From assembly GCA_964034945.1 (NCBI GenBank), contig OZ035960.1:86591348-86655347 (forward strand): a stretch of DNA of 64,000 nucleotides, given 5' to 3'. Origin of the DNA: Chrysopilus asiliformis. Lineage: Eukaryota; Arthropoda; Insecta; Diptera; Rhagionidae. Below are positions 22,589 through 34,554 of the stretch, one piece after another (the stretch's first letter is position 1; the number at the start of each line of letters is the position of its first letter). The translations under genes and the position numbers were made by a program. The notes under the pieces are model-generated. The model was not told the DNA's origin. It saw only the letters and a list, made by a program, of their open reading frames with translations, and ran no database searches.

Positions 22589-22740
22589 TCTCTCTCTCTC
22601 TCTCGGCGCTACAACCGGTTTCCGGTCTTGGCCTGCCGCAATGTCTCTCCCTAGAGATCCCGGTCACGTGCCGATGTCCTCCAGTTTTGCATCCCAATTA
22701 TCTTCGCGTCCTAGTCAACGCCGTCTTGCCATCTGAGGTT
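22589..22740 (-). pseudogene. 3' end of a LINE with GA-repeat tail
   Basis: On the minus strand this reads RWQDGVD*DAKIIGMQNWR, then a second in-frame stop, then ETLRQAKTGNRL and stop, followed by 'tgtagcgcc' and a (GA)n tail at 22604-22589. It is homologous to 7722-7810. Two internal stops show decay. It is the C-terminal end of an RTE/CR1-like LINE. Confidence 0.6.
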
Positions 22741-22866
22741 GGGTCTTCCCACATTTACATTAGATGTCTGTTTACATACAGGTGGCGTCTGTCAACTTGT
22801 TGTAGGAAAAGGGGGAAATTTTTTTTGAAGGAAACGAAGTTAGCTTTTAGGACACGTGTGCCAGAG

Positions 22867-23349
22867 TAGGGATGTCAAATTTTTGAAAAAAACCGGTTTT
22901 CGGTTAAACCGGTTTTCGGTTAAACCGGTTTTTAAGACTTCGGTTTAAACCGGGCCGGTTTAATCGGGTCCAAAAAACCGGTTATTTAAAACAACGAAAA
23001 ACCGTTTTGTTCAAATTAGGTAGGTTAGGTCTTAGACACAACAAATACACTATAATACAAACAAAAGACGTGAAGTGCCATATAATCCATTAAGAGGCCA
23101 TAAATAGCACATATAATATTGTATTTGGTTTAGAGTGCCTAAAAAAAAGTGTTTTTAACAACTCAGTTGCACGAAAATTGGTTTAAAACTATTTTTCCGT
23201 ACAAAAAAAATGATCGGGTTTTTTGGACGGTTTTTGGCTTTAAAAAAATACCGGATATAACCGTGCAAAAAAAAACACCGAAAAAAACCGGTTAACCGAA
23301 GACAAAACACCGGGTAACCGGTTTAACCGGTTCTTTTTTGACATCCCTA
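22867..23349. mobile_element. hAT-like MITE, long form
   Basis: Ends TAGGGATGTCAAA are inverted, with 8-bp duplications TGCCAGAG at 22859-22866 and 23350-23357. The interior is packed with CCGGTTTAACCGG-type words. A 154-bp relative with its own 8-bp duplication is at 59075-59228. Eight-base duplications suit the hAT superfamily. Confidence 0.85.
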
Positions 23350-23357
23350 TGCCAGAG

Positions 23358-24231
23358 GCCGGGATTCCGATGATGGAAGAAATTTTAAATATTAGTATGC
23401 CTATAAGAGGTGTAGAATTTTCTCAGGACAGGTAAACATTACAATTGGACAAGGCAAATTAAAAAAATTGGCGAAAAAACAACCTGTTACAGGTAAACAA
23501 AAAACGTGGTTACTTGTAGCACAAGTACGTGTAAAGTATTGTCAGTTAACCCATTTGCATCATAGGCGTATATATATATGCGGTTAGCACTCGTTTAGCT
23601 TTCATATTTTGACGTTCTTGTTTTGCTGAAGGTCGGGGGGCTAAATTTTTGCTTATATCCTTATATCCAACCAGTCGTCCGCCGCTAACTTTACAACGAA
23701 AGTAGATATCCACAAGGTGTAAGCGGGGTTTTGAGCGTCGATATACGCAGAAAGTACCGGCTCACTTTTTCGCTAAAGCTTTCCAAACCGGAAATAGCGT
23801 GATTTAGTTAGATTTCAGCATCAATATTTCAAAAGCAATTTTTTCTTCAATACTTACACAAATTAAAAGACAACATAATATGATATTTTTTTTTATTAAA
23901 TAACACTATAATATATATAATTTTACTTTAAAAATTAGCTGGACATAAAATATTGAGGTACGACAATTTTAACAAATTTGAATTATTCCAAGCAATTTAT
24001 ACTGTTTTATGAAACCTGCAAAAAAAAAGTTTCAATACCATTTAAAAATTAAAATATTTAAAAAAATCCTCAAAAGTTAAAAATGTGTGAAATATAGTGT
24101 GGAATGCATTGTGGAACGTGCTTAACCAAATTTAGCAAAGGCGCAAACCACAAATTTCCAAGATAGAAAAATCCGAGATGCCTTGACTCTTGCGATTTTT
24201 TTCTGTTTCATCACTCGATTCTGATTGAAAT
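23358..24231. other. AT-rich stretch, no recognised gene
   Basis: No paired element ends or coherent frame; one short (TA)n run near 23570. Confidence 0.35.
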
Positions 24232-24395
24232 CAGGAGTGATATTCCGTAACTTGTTTCGAGTTAGAAGAACAAGAAGTATTCGCTGTCTCTGTTTTGACC
24301 GAAATAAATGACAGAGAGAAAACGAGATAGCAAATAACACTTTTTCTTCTAACTCGAAACAAACGCTTGAATCAAGTTACGGAATACCACTCCTG
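24232..24395. mobile_element. Short inverted-repeat element (MITE-like)
   Basis: Inverted arms begin CAGGAGTGATATTCCGTAAC (left) and CAGGAGTGGTATTCCGTAAC (right), and continue with 'gtttcgagttagaagaa'. I could not find a target duplication. Confidence 0.55.
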
Positions 24396-24411
24396 TCTTC
24401 GTTGGAACATA

Positions 24412-25968
24412 CAGCCTTGGCCAAAAGTATTGAGCACCCATGATATATGGCAAAATAACCGTTATATTTAGATGGAGTCAAATAAAAATAGTTTTAGTAG
24501 AAGTTAATCGTTTATTGTATGATAAAAATTTAATATTTTGTGGGGCCACCCTTCGCCTTTATAACGGCAGCGACCCTCTTAGGCATGAAAGTGACGAGTT
24601 TCTTACATTCATCGCTGCTTATCGCGCTCCACTCTTCTTGGAGGTGCCTTTTTAAATCTTCTTTTGACGAAATTTGATGTGCCCGCACCTTACGCTTTAG
24701 TATAGCCCATAAATGTTCTATGGGGTTTAAATCCGGAGACTGCGAAGGCCACTCTAAAACATCGACGCAATTTTCTTCAAACCAATTCTTTGTTTCGGTG
24801 GATTTATGTCATGGTGCGTTGTCTTGCTGAAACTTTACGCCATCCATGTTTGTATCTCCAAAAATGCATGAAAACGACGCCATAAGTGTAGTTTTGAGCA
24901 CATCTATGTATTTTTTGGAGTTCATTTTGCCTTCACATACGAACATTTCACCAACTCCAGATCCAGCCATGCTGCCCCAAACCATTATACTGCCACCCCC
25001 GTATTTTACGGTTGGTACAACACATTCGACATTATACTCTTCGCCTATTCGGCGGCGGACATACGATGCACCGGGTGTCCCGAAAACCTAAAAAATAATG
25101 AAAAAATATGATTTGTAAACCGTTGGATTTTACTACACTTCACATATTTATCGGGTCGAAAATAATGTTTTTCTACAGAAAAAGGAATTATTTTACTCCC
25201 CTGAAAGTTTGATTCGTCCGACCATAGAATATTTGACCAATCTTGCTCGGTTAAACTTTTGTGTTTTAGAGCCCATTGGAAGCGAGCCTTTTTGTTTTTT
25301 TTCGGAAAGCCACGGCTTCTTCCTGGCTTTGCAGCCTTTTAGACCAGCTTTCTGCAGTCTTCTTCGTGTCGTCCTGGCAGATATTGGCTTTTTAATTGTT
25401 ACTGGAAAATCAGCAGCGAGCTCGAAAGACGTTTTTCTCCTATTTTTCAGTGAATCCTTTACTAATATTCTGTCTTCACGATCTATAGTAAGTCGTTTTC
25501 GTCCAGATCTGTGTCTATTTTTATGCGATCCAGTCTTCTCGAAGCGTTCGATAACATATTGCACAGCTCGACGCGAACATTTGACGGTTTTAGAAATTTG
25601 CACTTGGGACTTGCCTTGCTGCTTCAAAAGTTGAATTTCTACCCGCTGTTGCAATGTCAGTTCTCTTTTTTTCGCCATATTTACATTAAAATATTTAATT
25701 TATTCAAAAAAAATCACTTCAAGGCACTACACAACTGTATGTCTTCACAGCGAGCTGAGAAAGCGAACTAATCGGATATCAAAAAACACAACAAAAGCAA
25801 ATTTTTAAGGTTCTAGATGTTTTGTTACTAACCAGCCACTTGACTATTGTTTAAATTTTATTTTTTAGATGCCGACAAAACTTTAATAAACAATACGATT
25901 GATTTGGAGCATCAGATTTTGTATATTAGTAAAATTTACAGGGTGCTCAATACTTTTGGCCAAGGCTG
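24412..25968 (-). mobile_element. Near-complete Tc1-like transposon
   Basis: Inverted ends CAGCCTTGGCCAAAAGTATT at both sides, flanked by TA at 24410-24411 and 25969-25970. At 1557 bp it is the normal size for Tc1 elements, with a transposase on the minus strand. Confidence 0.92.
24530..25678 (-). pseudogene. Tc1-like DD34E transposase, disabled
   Basis: The start MAKKRELTLQQRVEIQLLKQ leads two helix-turn-helix motifs with GRKRLT between them. Catalytic blocks are LWSDESNF (first D), VKFQQDNAP (second D) and SPDLNPIEHLW (E), with 34 residues between the second D and E. Lesions: a shift in an A8 run at 25295-25302; an intron-like AT-rich gap of about 100 bp before VFGTPGASYVRRRI (ends near 25087, acceptor 'ttttttag'); an in-frame TGA at 24811-24809 where Cys is usual. 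The stop is at 24532-24530 after GGPTKY. Gene family is certain; function of this copy is not expected. Confidence 0.88.
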
Positions 25969-25970
25969 TA

Positions 25971-27850
25971 TATCTGTTCAGGAACCGAAATATTGTTCAT
26001 AAACCGGGGCATTTTTCGGAATCAAAAGGATTTCATTAACTGAATCGTTTGTAAATCTAAGAGTTTATAGTGAGAGATTCGTTCGTCATTCGTGTACGGA
26101 CTGTGTATCAAAGATGATTGTTTATAATTTAATTACCACGTATAAAAAATCAATTATACCGGTCTATTGTGTTTTTTGTTTCTTTTTTTTTTTGGCTACA
26201 ACGGGAAATTCATGATTCAATCTTCTCACAAATGATTAAATTTGGTTTGATGTTTTAAATGAGGTCAGGTTGATCAGATTTTGTCTTAAAGGTTTTTCTT
26301 TCGGATTGACGACTAGAAAAATTGCAGGTTTTCCCTTTGCCAACAAATCTAATTTCTTTTTGAATTCATTTTCTTACGTTAAAAAGTCAAACGTGAGCTA
26401 ACCATTTTACAATTAGGTCTTGTTCACATTTAGCGATTGAGCCAAAACTCCCACGTTAGCCTTAAAAACAAACGCAATAAAACTTCAAAGTGAATGAAGT
26501 TTGTGAATAACAAAATGTTCACAATAAATTATCATGATTTTATTAAGGTCTGCTAGTAAAATCGAATTTTTCAAAAAGTTCCATTTGTAAAATCTATTAA
26601 TAGTTTTCCAATTTGCTCAACTAAACCACGGCGTTTTTTTTTATAATGTTCCAAACGTATTAATCTTCCAAACGAAAAAAGGACATCTCATTTTTTTGGG
26701 ATTTTTATTTTACCTCAATTGGAAAATAATGTCTATGAAAAACTCCTATTAGGATCTATAGATAAGATGGTAAATTCTTTCCTATCCTAGATGGAAAAAG
26801 AATGATTGTTTTGCTTTTTTTGATATTCATTATCATCGTCGATGTGCCAATGTTGTCATCTATCTTTTTGATGTATGAAATCGTTATTTTCTTATATTTG
26901 TATAATAGTTTTAAAAGTATTATAAGATTTTCACGACATCTCTATTTTCTTTTTATAAACTAGAACTTTTATGTATTTCCCTCTTCATTTTTTTCAATAT
27001 AAGATTATATGTAATCTAACCTACATTGAGGAACGTTGTGAAAAGATTACGAATACGGAAATATTTTTGTGACCAGTCTGACGTCTGTCTATATTTTCAT
27101 AGTTTTTTCACATCCAAGATAATTTCACAAAAACGGAAACAACAGAAGTTTTTCTTTCGCCTTTGGTATATACAAAAACTTTTAAAATTCTTTTTTGTTC
27201 TTTGATTAGATAAAGAAGATCCTGAGGTTGACAAACTTTAGAAAAAGTTTTTTAGCTTTGCTTAGGGGATTTCTGATCATTGATTTGATGTAAAAATGAT
27301 AATGTGGTTAATCTTCTGAATCCTGACAGAAATCTTCTATGAATGTGGCAAGAAAATCAATTTGTTTCCCATTTATTTATTTCATACCACACGCCAATGA
27401 TTTTCATTGTCTCAGAAAACTTTAATTTTTGATAACTAACATAAACTTTAAGTTAAAATTGTTCTTACATTTAATATAGTTTAAGGAAATTGTTCTTAAA
27501 TTTAATATATTTTAACTTTTATGAATAAAGGGAAAATTGTCTGGAAAGCAATTATAAAACAACATGGAAAAGGATATATTTCTAAAACAATAATGTCCAT
27601 GATCTCTTTAGACCGGATTTACCACAAAGACGTTGGGCAAGAATGTTAAAATTTGTCTTCTACGAATTCAGAACCCTTGAAAGCCACAACATGGTATAGA
27701 AAGGACAATAAAAGTTATATTTACTCGAATATCAATTTCGGTATGCCTATATATAAATAATTAGTGTCCTTATTGGTTTTTACTCACATACGATATCAAA
27801 AGAATTTTGTGAATATTTTAAAGTGGCTTGAACTCATTTCACTAATCCAT
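25971..27850. other. AT-rich stretch, no recognised gene
   Basis: Nothing supported across about 1.9 kb beyond simple A/T tracts. Confidence 0.35.
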
Positions 27851-27852
27851 CT

Positions 27853-28816
27853 GGAACGCGTCCGGTGATGCAAAATAGTCAACTATAGTTAATCATTTAT
27901 GACTATTGACTATTGATCGTTCGGGGATGTTGTACTCGACTACGTAGCTACAGTTCTGGTCGTTCGATGGTGAAAATAATCGACTAAGGTAGCTATGGTA
28001 GCTAACACGTACATAGACAGTATGTCATTCATGTTTGACACATAAAATGTAAAAATTTCCGTCCAAATTTAGTTTTTATACCCGTATGGTGAAACCAAAG
28101 GGTATATTAACTTTGCCTTACCGTTTGTAACGCCAAGATCCCGTTATCACACACAAAAATGAATTACACCAGTGTGTTTAGAATGATAAAAAAAATTGAA
28201 TTTTGCATGTCCGTCCGTCTGTCTGTCCGTCTGTCTGTCTGTCTGTCCGTCTGTCCGTCTGTGGCGCGGATTGCGGGCGCATGGATTGAGCTAGAGACTT
28301 GAAATTTTGCACAGATCCGTTTTTCGTAAAATGCGAGGCTAAGTTCGTTAATGGGCAAAAATGGATCATTAGGGGGGGTACCCCCCATACGAACGAAAAC
28401 GTTTTTTGCGAATACCTCAAAAACGGTGCATCTTATCAAAAAAGTGCAAGAACAAAAGTTATTTAGGATATGATTCTACATAAAACTCCCATACATCAAA
28501 ATCCGATTGGAATAAATTTTAAAAAATCTTATTGGAAAGTTTGACTTCAAAGTGGAATTTTGGTACAACTGTTCTAATTTTGATACGAATATCACCATAC
28601 GGGTCTCCAATGATTGCCAGATAGGCAATTATAGCTTTTGTTATGTTTAAGAACAGAAAATAGAAAATTGTTGCAAAATTATTTACACGGATGGAGATTG
28701 ATAGCGATTTTTTTTTTTTAAAAAGGACTGTCAAACAAAAAATAACTACTATGGGTGTTCGGGCATGACTATAGATGACTACGACACTACTATCAATGCA
28801 TCCTCGAACGCGCTCC
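27853..28816. mobile_element. MITE with GGAACGCG-type ends and nested family B repeat
   Basis: The left end GGAACGCGTCCGGTGATGCA and right end (reverse) GGAGCGCGTTCGAGGATGCA are imperfect inverted repeats. The left side has repeated 'gtcgttcg..gatg' and 'tcgacta.gtagcta' sub-terminal modules. No clean target duplication was seen. The superfamily is unknown. Confidence 0.5.
28073..28655 (+). repeat. Dispersed repeat family B, reference copy
   Basis: Begins with the hairpin TATACCC...GGGTATA, then 'cgccaagatcccgttatcac', a (GTCTGTCC)n tract at 28205-28262, 'gagctagagacttgaaattt', and ends near 'agcttttgttatgttt'. Minus-strand frames of 80-91 residues here are artefacts of the repeat. Confidence 0.8.
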
Positions 28817-29179
28817 TGCTAGTTTATGATTAAAAACGTCAATATGTAGTCAGAAAAATGTCATAACGAAATGCGCTGAATTAATAAAACTCAATATAAA
28901 GTTTTGTCGATTTTAATAATTTAAGTGTTTCCCCGCGCCTCTCTACTAGCAAGATCTTATCTCATGAGTTCTTGATTGATCAATCAGATCCTGAGTTATT
29001 GGCGATAAAAAAATCACGATACAAAATATATGGCAAGTTCATTACTTAAAAACATTGTTGGGCAAAATTCAATCAGATTAATGATTGAAAACTAATGATT
29101 GAAAAAATAAATAATATTTTGTTTGATTTGTGATTGAATTTGTTAGTCATTAATCATTCGTAATGGGACTAAGGATACG

Positions 29180-29749
29180 TCTGTGTTTATGCAGGATAAC
29201 GATCCGAAGCATAAATCACTCAATGCACGCATAATACTGCTCTACAACACTCCCAAATATTTCTAAACGCCAGCCCATTCTCCTGATATAAACCCCCTCG
29301 AACATTTATGGGACTTGCTTGACAAAAAAATCCGCAGCCACACTATTACTAGCGAGAAAACGCTTAAGGCGGTGTTGCAAGAAGAATTGGGCAAAAATAA
29401 CCCCGGAAGTGACCCGGGAGTTGGTAGAATCGATGCCCAGGCGACTTCAAGCAGTAATTCGATCTAATGGATACCCAACCAAATACTAACGGTAAATTAG
29501 CCGATATTTTTTGGTTGTTTTAATAGCTGTACGAAGACTTTTTCCGCTCTTAAACAAGCATATTTTTAGTTAAAGTAATAAATTTAAGTAAAAAATTATT
29601 TTTTTTATCTCTTTTTTTACAGATCTCTAAAGAATTGTCCAGGCAACAAAATCCTGTAACCAGAATTTGAAAAATAAATATAGTGTTTGAGATATTTAGT
29701 ATTTTATTCAAAAATCGTGACTGTACGATGAGTTTTTCCACTCACTGTA
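29180..29749 (+). mobile_element. Tc1-like transposon remnant, 3' part
   Basis: Frame fragments VFMQDNDPKHKS and SPDINPLEHLWDLLDKKIR carry the second D and the E of a DD34E triad (34 residues between). An internal TAA follows KYF, and an extra T near 29385 shifts the frame before ITPEVTRELVESMPRRLQAV and the stop at 29489. The right inverted end 'tttttccactcactg' stops at 29747 beside TA. The left end and N-terminal half are missing. Confidence 0.82.
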
Positions 29750-29999
29750 TAACCAAACTTAGAGAAAATAAAATTTTCTGGTTTAACAGTTTATAAGCAT
29801 CTCTAACGGTTCTTAACATATTTAAAAAAAATTAGGTTCTTTGAAAATTCTCGGAAACTACGCTAAAATGCATATAACAAAATTCAAAGGTAATAAAATT
29901 CCCTGCATTTTCTTCTTTTAACGGTTCTTATATATTTTAGTAAATATTCGAAAGAAATCGCTTGAATTCGAGAATCGCATTTTGTCGAACTCGAAAGAA

Positions 30000-30670
30000 A
30001 TTTTACTCGATTTGACTTCCTTAATAACGTAGATATTGTATAAGAAAGTTATGTGCTGGGGAACCTTCTTATTACGTCTCTGCGCAATTTTTACTACAAC
30101 CCGACGAACATTATATTAGTTTACATAAAACATCAAATTTTTTTTTACAATATAACGATAACGGTAAAAGACATTGATTACTTACGGTAAAGGTGAGAAT
30201 GTAGAGAATTTTAAATTTTTATTTCAACTATTTTTTCAAAGCACCGTTAGTTTGCCAAAAATTTGACCCCATTTTTTAAAACATTTTTTTAAGAATATCT
30301 CAAATTATAATAAAGATGTCGAGTAACTAGAAAGAACAGAATGGGAAATGTTATTCTCTTCAATTTACCTCATGGATAGAACCATCGAAAAACCGTTAGT
30401 TTTTTGAGATAAACGCTAAAAATTGTTTGTTTTGAAATAACGGTATATTTCGATAACTGTTTAAGATATCGAGTTATAATAAAAAACAAATGTGCAGGAA
30501 ATTTTGTTGTATCCAACTTTTGTCGTACATAAGACCATTTAAAAACGCGTAGTTTCTGCGGAAATCGCAAAAAACGAAATTGCGATTTTTACAAAGTCGC
30601 CATTTTTTGTTACTTCTCGTTAACGAATTTTCACCAAAAGTTTACAGAATCAACACCAAAAATCGACAGG
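30000..30670 (-). repeat. Dispersed repeat family A, partial divergent copy
   Basis: Minus-strand match to 36300-36880, including 'caaaatggcg', 'aaactacgcgttttt' and 'aaactaacgg' modules. The hairpin and GTCTGTC tract are missing. Confidence 0.6.
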
Positions 30671-31965
30671 ATCAAACACATGGAATTTGATGTTTTTGTT
30701 TATCTTAAATGCATACATCCAGAATTGAGTTTAAGTTTCTTTGTTTATTTTGGAATATGTACGAAATACGAACAACATTTTCACGAACATCAGTTGTGTT
30801 TTTAGCCCAAATTTACGCAATTTTAAGTTTTCTGGACTTTATTTTTTTTTTGCACGGAACGTATCTACCGCGTAAATCGTGGGGTGAGTATATAATCAAA
30901 TATTATTTAATATCAGCCTACATACTAAGGTTACATACCCCAAAAATTTATTTCTAATTTCTATACGTATTTTAAATGTAGTTTCACCTCTTATTTTAAT
31001 TCATTTCTTAGACGTGATTTGGGCAATTGTATGCTAATGTGTTGAATGTCATAGGACTGAAATACTACGTCTTAATTTAGGTGTTTTATTTCTAACAAGA
31101 GAATAGGTAAGTCGTAATAAAAAAAAATTGGGAAAAAACAAACCACGTTTTCACAGGGGAATAAAAAGGACTGGTTTTGCTAAAAGCCGCCTAGAAGTTA
31201 TTTATGATTCGTTTTATATTTTGTTTACTTATTTAGCTACGTTTGTTGCCATCAACAGGTCAACAATTTTCTATGAATTTTTTTTATATTGAGTTGAGTT
31301 GCTTATAAGTTTCTGTGTACGTAAGATTATTTATTCAACCTATAAACAAAATTTATTCAATTTAACCTACACCCACATTATCAATGCAGCAAGAATATTT
31401 GCAAATTCTCAAAGACAAAGCGGATTCTAGTCTTTATTAGAATGGGTTTGTACGATTTTAAATGAAATAATGCGAATCACCTTAATTGGGAAGTACATTC
31501 ACGGGGCAATTGAGACTTCAAGTTCTACTTTCCTTATGAGAAAATTTTTGTTTTTTTTAACTATAAGAGTATCAAATTAAATAAATTGATTTGACCTCAG
31601 TGTCTTAGTACTAAAGATTAAGATTCTACAGAACGATTCATGCTTAATTGACAGCTTTTGGACTGATAACAGAATCCATAAAAATTACACCAAAAGTGCA
31701 TTACTGAAACAAATAGAACTATGCAATTGCTCATATAAGTTTTATCGCTCGGTTGATTTGTTTTTCACAATAAATTGACGTGCTCTAAGCAGTTAGTGAT
31801 AATTAGTAATTGTGAAATATTCGGTATTTTGAAGATTATTTGCCATAAGCTAGACAGTACATTGTGCAGCTATTTTTTACAAATTTTCGATACGAAGGAC
31901 GCTTAAAAAATTTAATCATAAAATGGACCTAATTAATAGAAGGATAATCTTTAGAATCGCCTGTG
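30671..31965. other. AT-rich stretch, no recognised gene
   Basis: An 82-residue frame at 30709-30957 has hydrophobic stretches but no recognisable motif; not called. Confidence 0.35.
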
Positions 31966-32811
31966 CAGTCGAACCTCCATAAGTCGAATCTGAAAGGAAC
32001 AGGGGAAAAAATCGCGGTATCAAAACCTTCAACGCTGTTGAGATGTGATTGCATATTACTTTAAATTTTAACATTTGGATTGTTAAGTATGTAGGGGAGA
32101 ATAAGGCGACTTGATCCCTTGGAAGACTTGATCCCTCCATAATTTTTTTCGAAGATTTTTTTTTTGCTACATATCTATTAAGGTAAGGTTTTTTCAATAT
32201 TTTTCTTTGATAGTAGATATTATCAACTTTTATTTCCAATCATTAAATCACGTCGTTCTATTGTTTATAATTTTTGTGATAAACTCTTAGTAGACTTGAT
32301 CCCTTATGACCGGGGAGACTTGATTCCGTGATCAACTTTCTCCGTAGCCACATATTTGGTGCGCAACTATAGGATGAAGCGAGAAATTAAAAAGATATAC
32401 AGGAAATCCTCGTATAAAACTAAAGCTACATATACAAAAAAAGGTATTTTTTCCATATAACAAAATTGATTCGTTTAGTCCAAATTCAACGAATATTTTC
32501 TTCATATGACAAACAGTTTTGTCCATGTGGCAAATTTTGTTTATATGACAAAATTCCTGGTGAAATAAAGAAAACTTTTGTTAATTTTGGAAAGTGTATG
32601 TTTCCGTCAAATGCCGTGTTATTCAAATCACGAAAATTCAGGTGATATAGATTAGAGATGACGTTAGTAAAAGTTCAGATTTACCGATATATACTTTTAA
32701 TTCCCTTGGAGTTTCCGTTCTTATACTCTACGAACGTTGATATCTCGAAATATTCGATAGCTCGAATTTTCATGTGTTGCCTATCATATTCGACTTATCG
32801 AGGTTCGACTG
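31966..32811. mobile_element. Tigger/pogo-like MITE, second family
   Basis: Ends CAGTCGAACCTCCATAAGTC (left) and CAGTCGAACCTCGATAAGTC (right, reverse) are inverted. TA follows on the right (32812-32813); the left flank reads TG, probably mutated. The length is 846 bp without a transposase. 'gacttgatccc' recurs three or four times inside. Confidence 0.7.
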
Positions 32812-32974
32812 TATATTCCTTCAACAAAAAATTGACAATCCACGAATTTTAGCGCGAATTTTATTCTTCGGCACTAAATCCATCGTGCAACACTTAAAAG
32901 AAATATTATCAAAATAAAAAAAAATAATATATCGACATTCAACGTTATTAATATTTATATCGATTTCAAAGATT

Positions 32975-34080
32975 TTTACTTTCTTCTACGGAGTATAATA
33001 AAGTATTGTATTCATGAAAAATTTCGACCTCTTAATTTTGCCTAAAAAACATTTTCCGATCACTCCTGAGTCGATTGGAGTCATATTAAAAAAATGTCTT
33101 TCTGTCTGTCAGTCTGTGTACAAGATTTCTCAAAAACTAATAGAGCTAGCGCCATGAAATTTTTTGGGTCCTGAAATGGGACGATCCTATCAACTTTTGG
33201 TGGAAATCCGTTAACCGGAAGTATCCAAAATGGCGGTTTTTCAAAAATCCAAACTACGCGTTTTTAGTGGCCTTAACACTCTAACTGCCACGACAGTTTG
33301 AAGCCTTTTTCGAATATTTAGTTGTCAGTCAAAAAGGATGCACTAAGAGAAAAAAAAATTGAAACAAAATTATACCTAAATGTTATTTTATTACCATAAA
33401 ATGTGTGCAACTACAAAAAATCGTTGCGGTTGCAGCGAACATTTTAATAATTTTCATTGTTTCACTGTACACAATAGTTAGGTGTCAGGTCTTTTTGACT
33501 GACGTGGCAGTTAGAGTGTTAAGTATGACAAAACTTGGAGAAAATAAAATTTCCCACACTTTTGTCTTTAACTATAACTCGATCTCTCAACCTGTTATCG
33601 AGATAAACCGTTATTTCCAAAAAAAAACAGTTTTTTGCGATTATCTCGAAAATTAACGGGTTTTTGCCGACTGAATGTATGAAGTGAATTAATGAGAATG
33701 GCATTCTGCACAATTTTGTTTCTTACCGTTATCCGTTATCTTTTACCGTTATTGAGATATTTTCATTAATATGTAAAAAATCATATCTTTGCGAATAATT
33801 TGCAAACTAACGGTTTTTCGACAAATCAGTTAAAAGAATAATTAAAGATGTTAACATTTTCTACATTTTTGCCATTTACCGTAAATTGATAACTTTTACA
33901 GTTCTCAAGTTATCTCAAATTTTGTACGTTTTTGATATTTTTGGATGAACCAACAATTTATTGGGAGGTCGTCTTAGGTTGACAACGCGACAGGGCTCTA
34001 GCGTAAATTGCGCAGGGTCGTAGATTTTGTAGAAGAAACTTTTGTGTTGACCACAACTGATATTTTTATTAGGGACAGTC
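32975..34080 (+). repeat. Dispersed repeat family A, full-length copy with insert
   Basis: Starts with 'tactttcttctacggag', includes a short GTCTGTCAGTCTGT tract, 'gagctagcgccatgaaattt' and the repeated 'taacgg' modules, and ends about 'gaccacaactgatattttt'. It is interrupted by a TTAA-flanked element at 33277-33518, proven by the uninterrupted copies at 18110-18990 and 63250-64000. Confidence 0.85.
33277..33518. mobile_element. piggyBac-like MITE (TTAA target)
   Basis: Ends CACTCTAACTGCCACG are perfect inverted repeats with TTAA on each side (33273-33276 and 33519-33522). The empty site 'ggccTTAAgtatgac' is seen in the family A copy at 63750-63775. A second internal inverted pair, 'gtcagtcaaaaag', sits near both ends. 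The length is 242 bp, noncoding. Confidence 0.9.
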
Positions 34081-34101
34081 GTTGAAGTTGTTGAAAAACT
34101 C

Positions 34102-34213
34102 ACATATTTTCCTTAAATTATGCAACGAGGAAAAAAAGTCAACTTTTGTTCTATGGTTACAATAAACCAAAGTTGACTTTTTTTCCTCGTTGCATAATTT
34201 AAGGAAAATATGT
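34102..34213. repeat. Perfect 45-bp-arm hairpin
   Basis: The left arm 34102-34146 and right arm 34169-34213 are exact reverse complements, separated by 22 bp. It lies just after the 3' end of a family A repeat. It may be a very young foldback insertion or a source of hairpin RNA; no target duplication was found. Confidence 0.9.
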
Positions 34214-34554
34214 CAAACTTTTGGGGTCAAGAACAGTTTTGAGGTTAGGTGATATACTAATTTTTATTTCAGTACTACTTTGAATGTCGAACTAAAGTAG
34301 TACAGTAGAACTATTTAACTAAACACAATTTGCATTTAACCGTGTTATGAATTAACGCGTTGCACGGATAAATGCACACTAATGTGCACTTACGAGTGTC
34401 AAAAATTGACATGTTTTTAGCTAAAGTTTAATAATCCCGGAAACATTAAAATAGCTTTTTAAAACCGAGAATCATTTAATAACATAAAAAATATATGATG
34501 TGAACCACCGCACAAGACTTTCCTCTGCAATATTTAGAGTTTCAGAAGAAATAT

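Noticed and set aside
24232..24395. Assignment of this inverted repeat to hAT from its CAGGAGTG ends
   Set aside because: The 8 bases on the two flanks do not match, so the superfamily is left open.
25209..25634. 141-residue plus-strand frame
   Set aside because: It is the antisense shadow of the Tc1 transposase.
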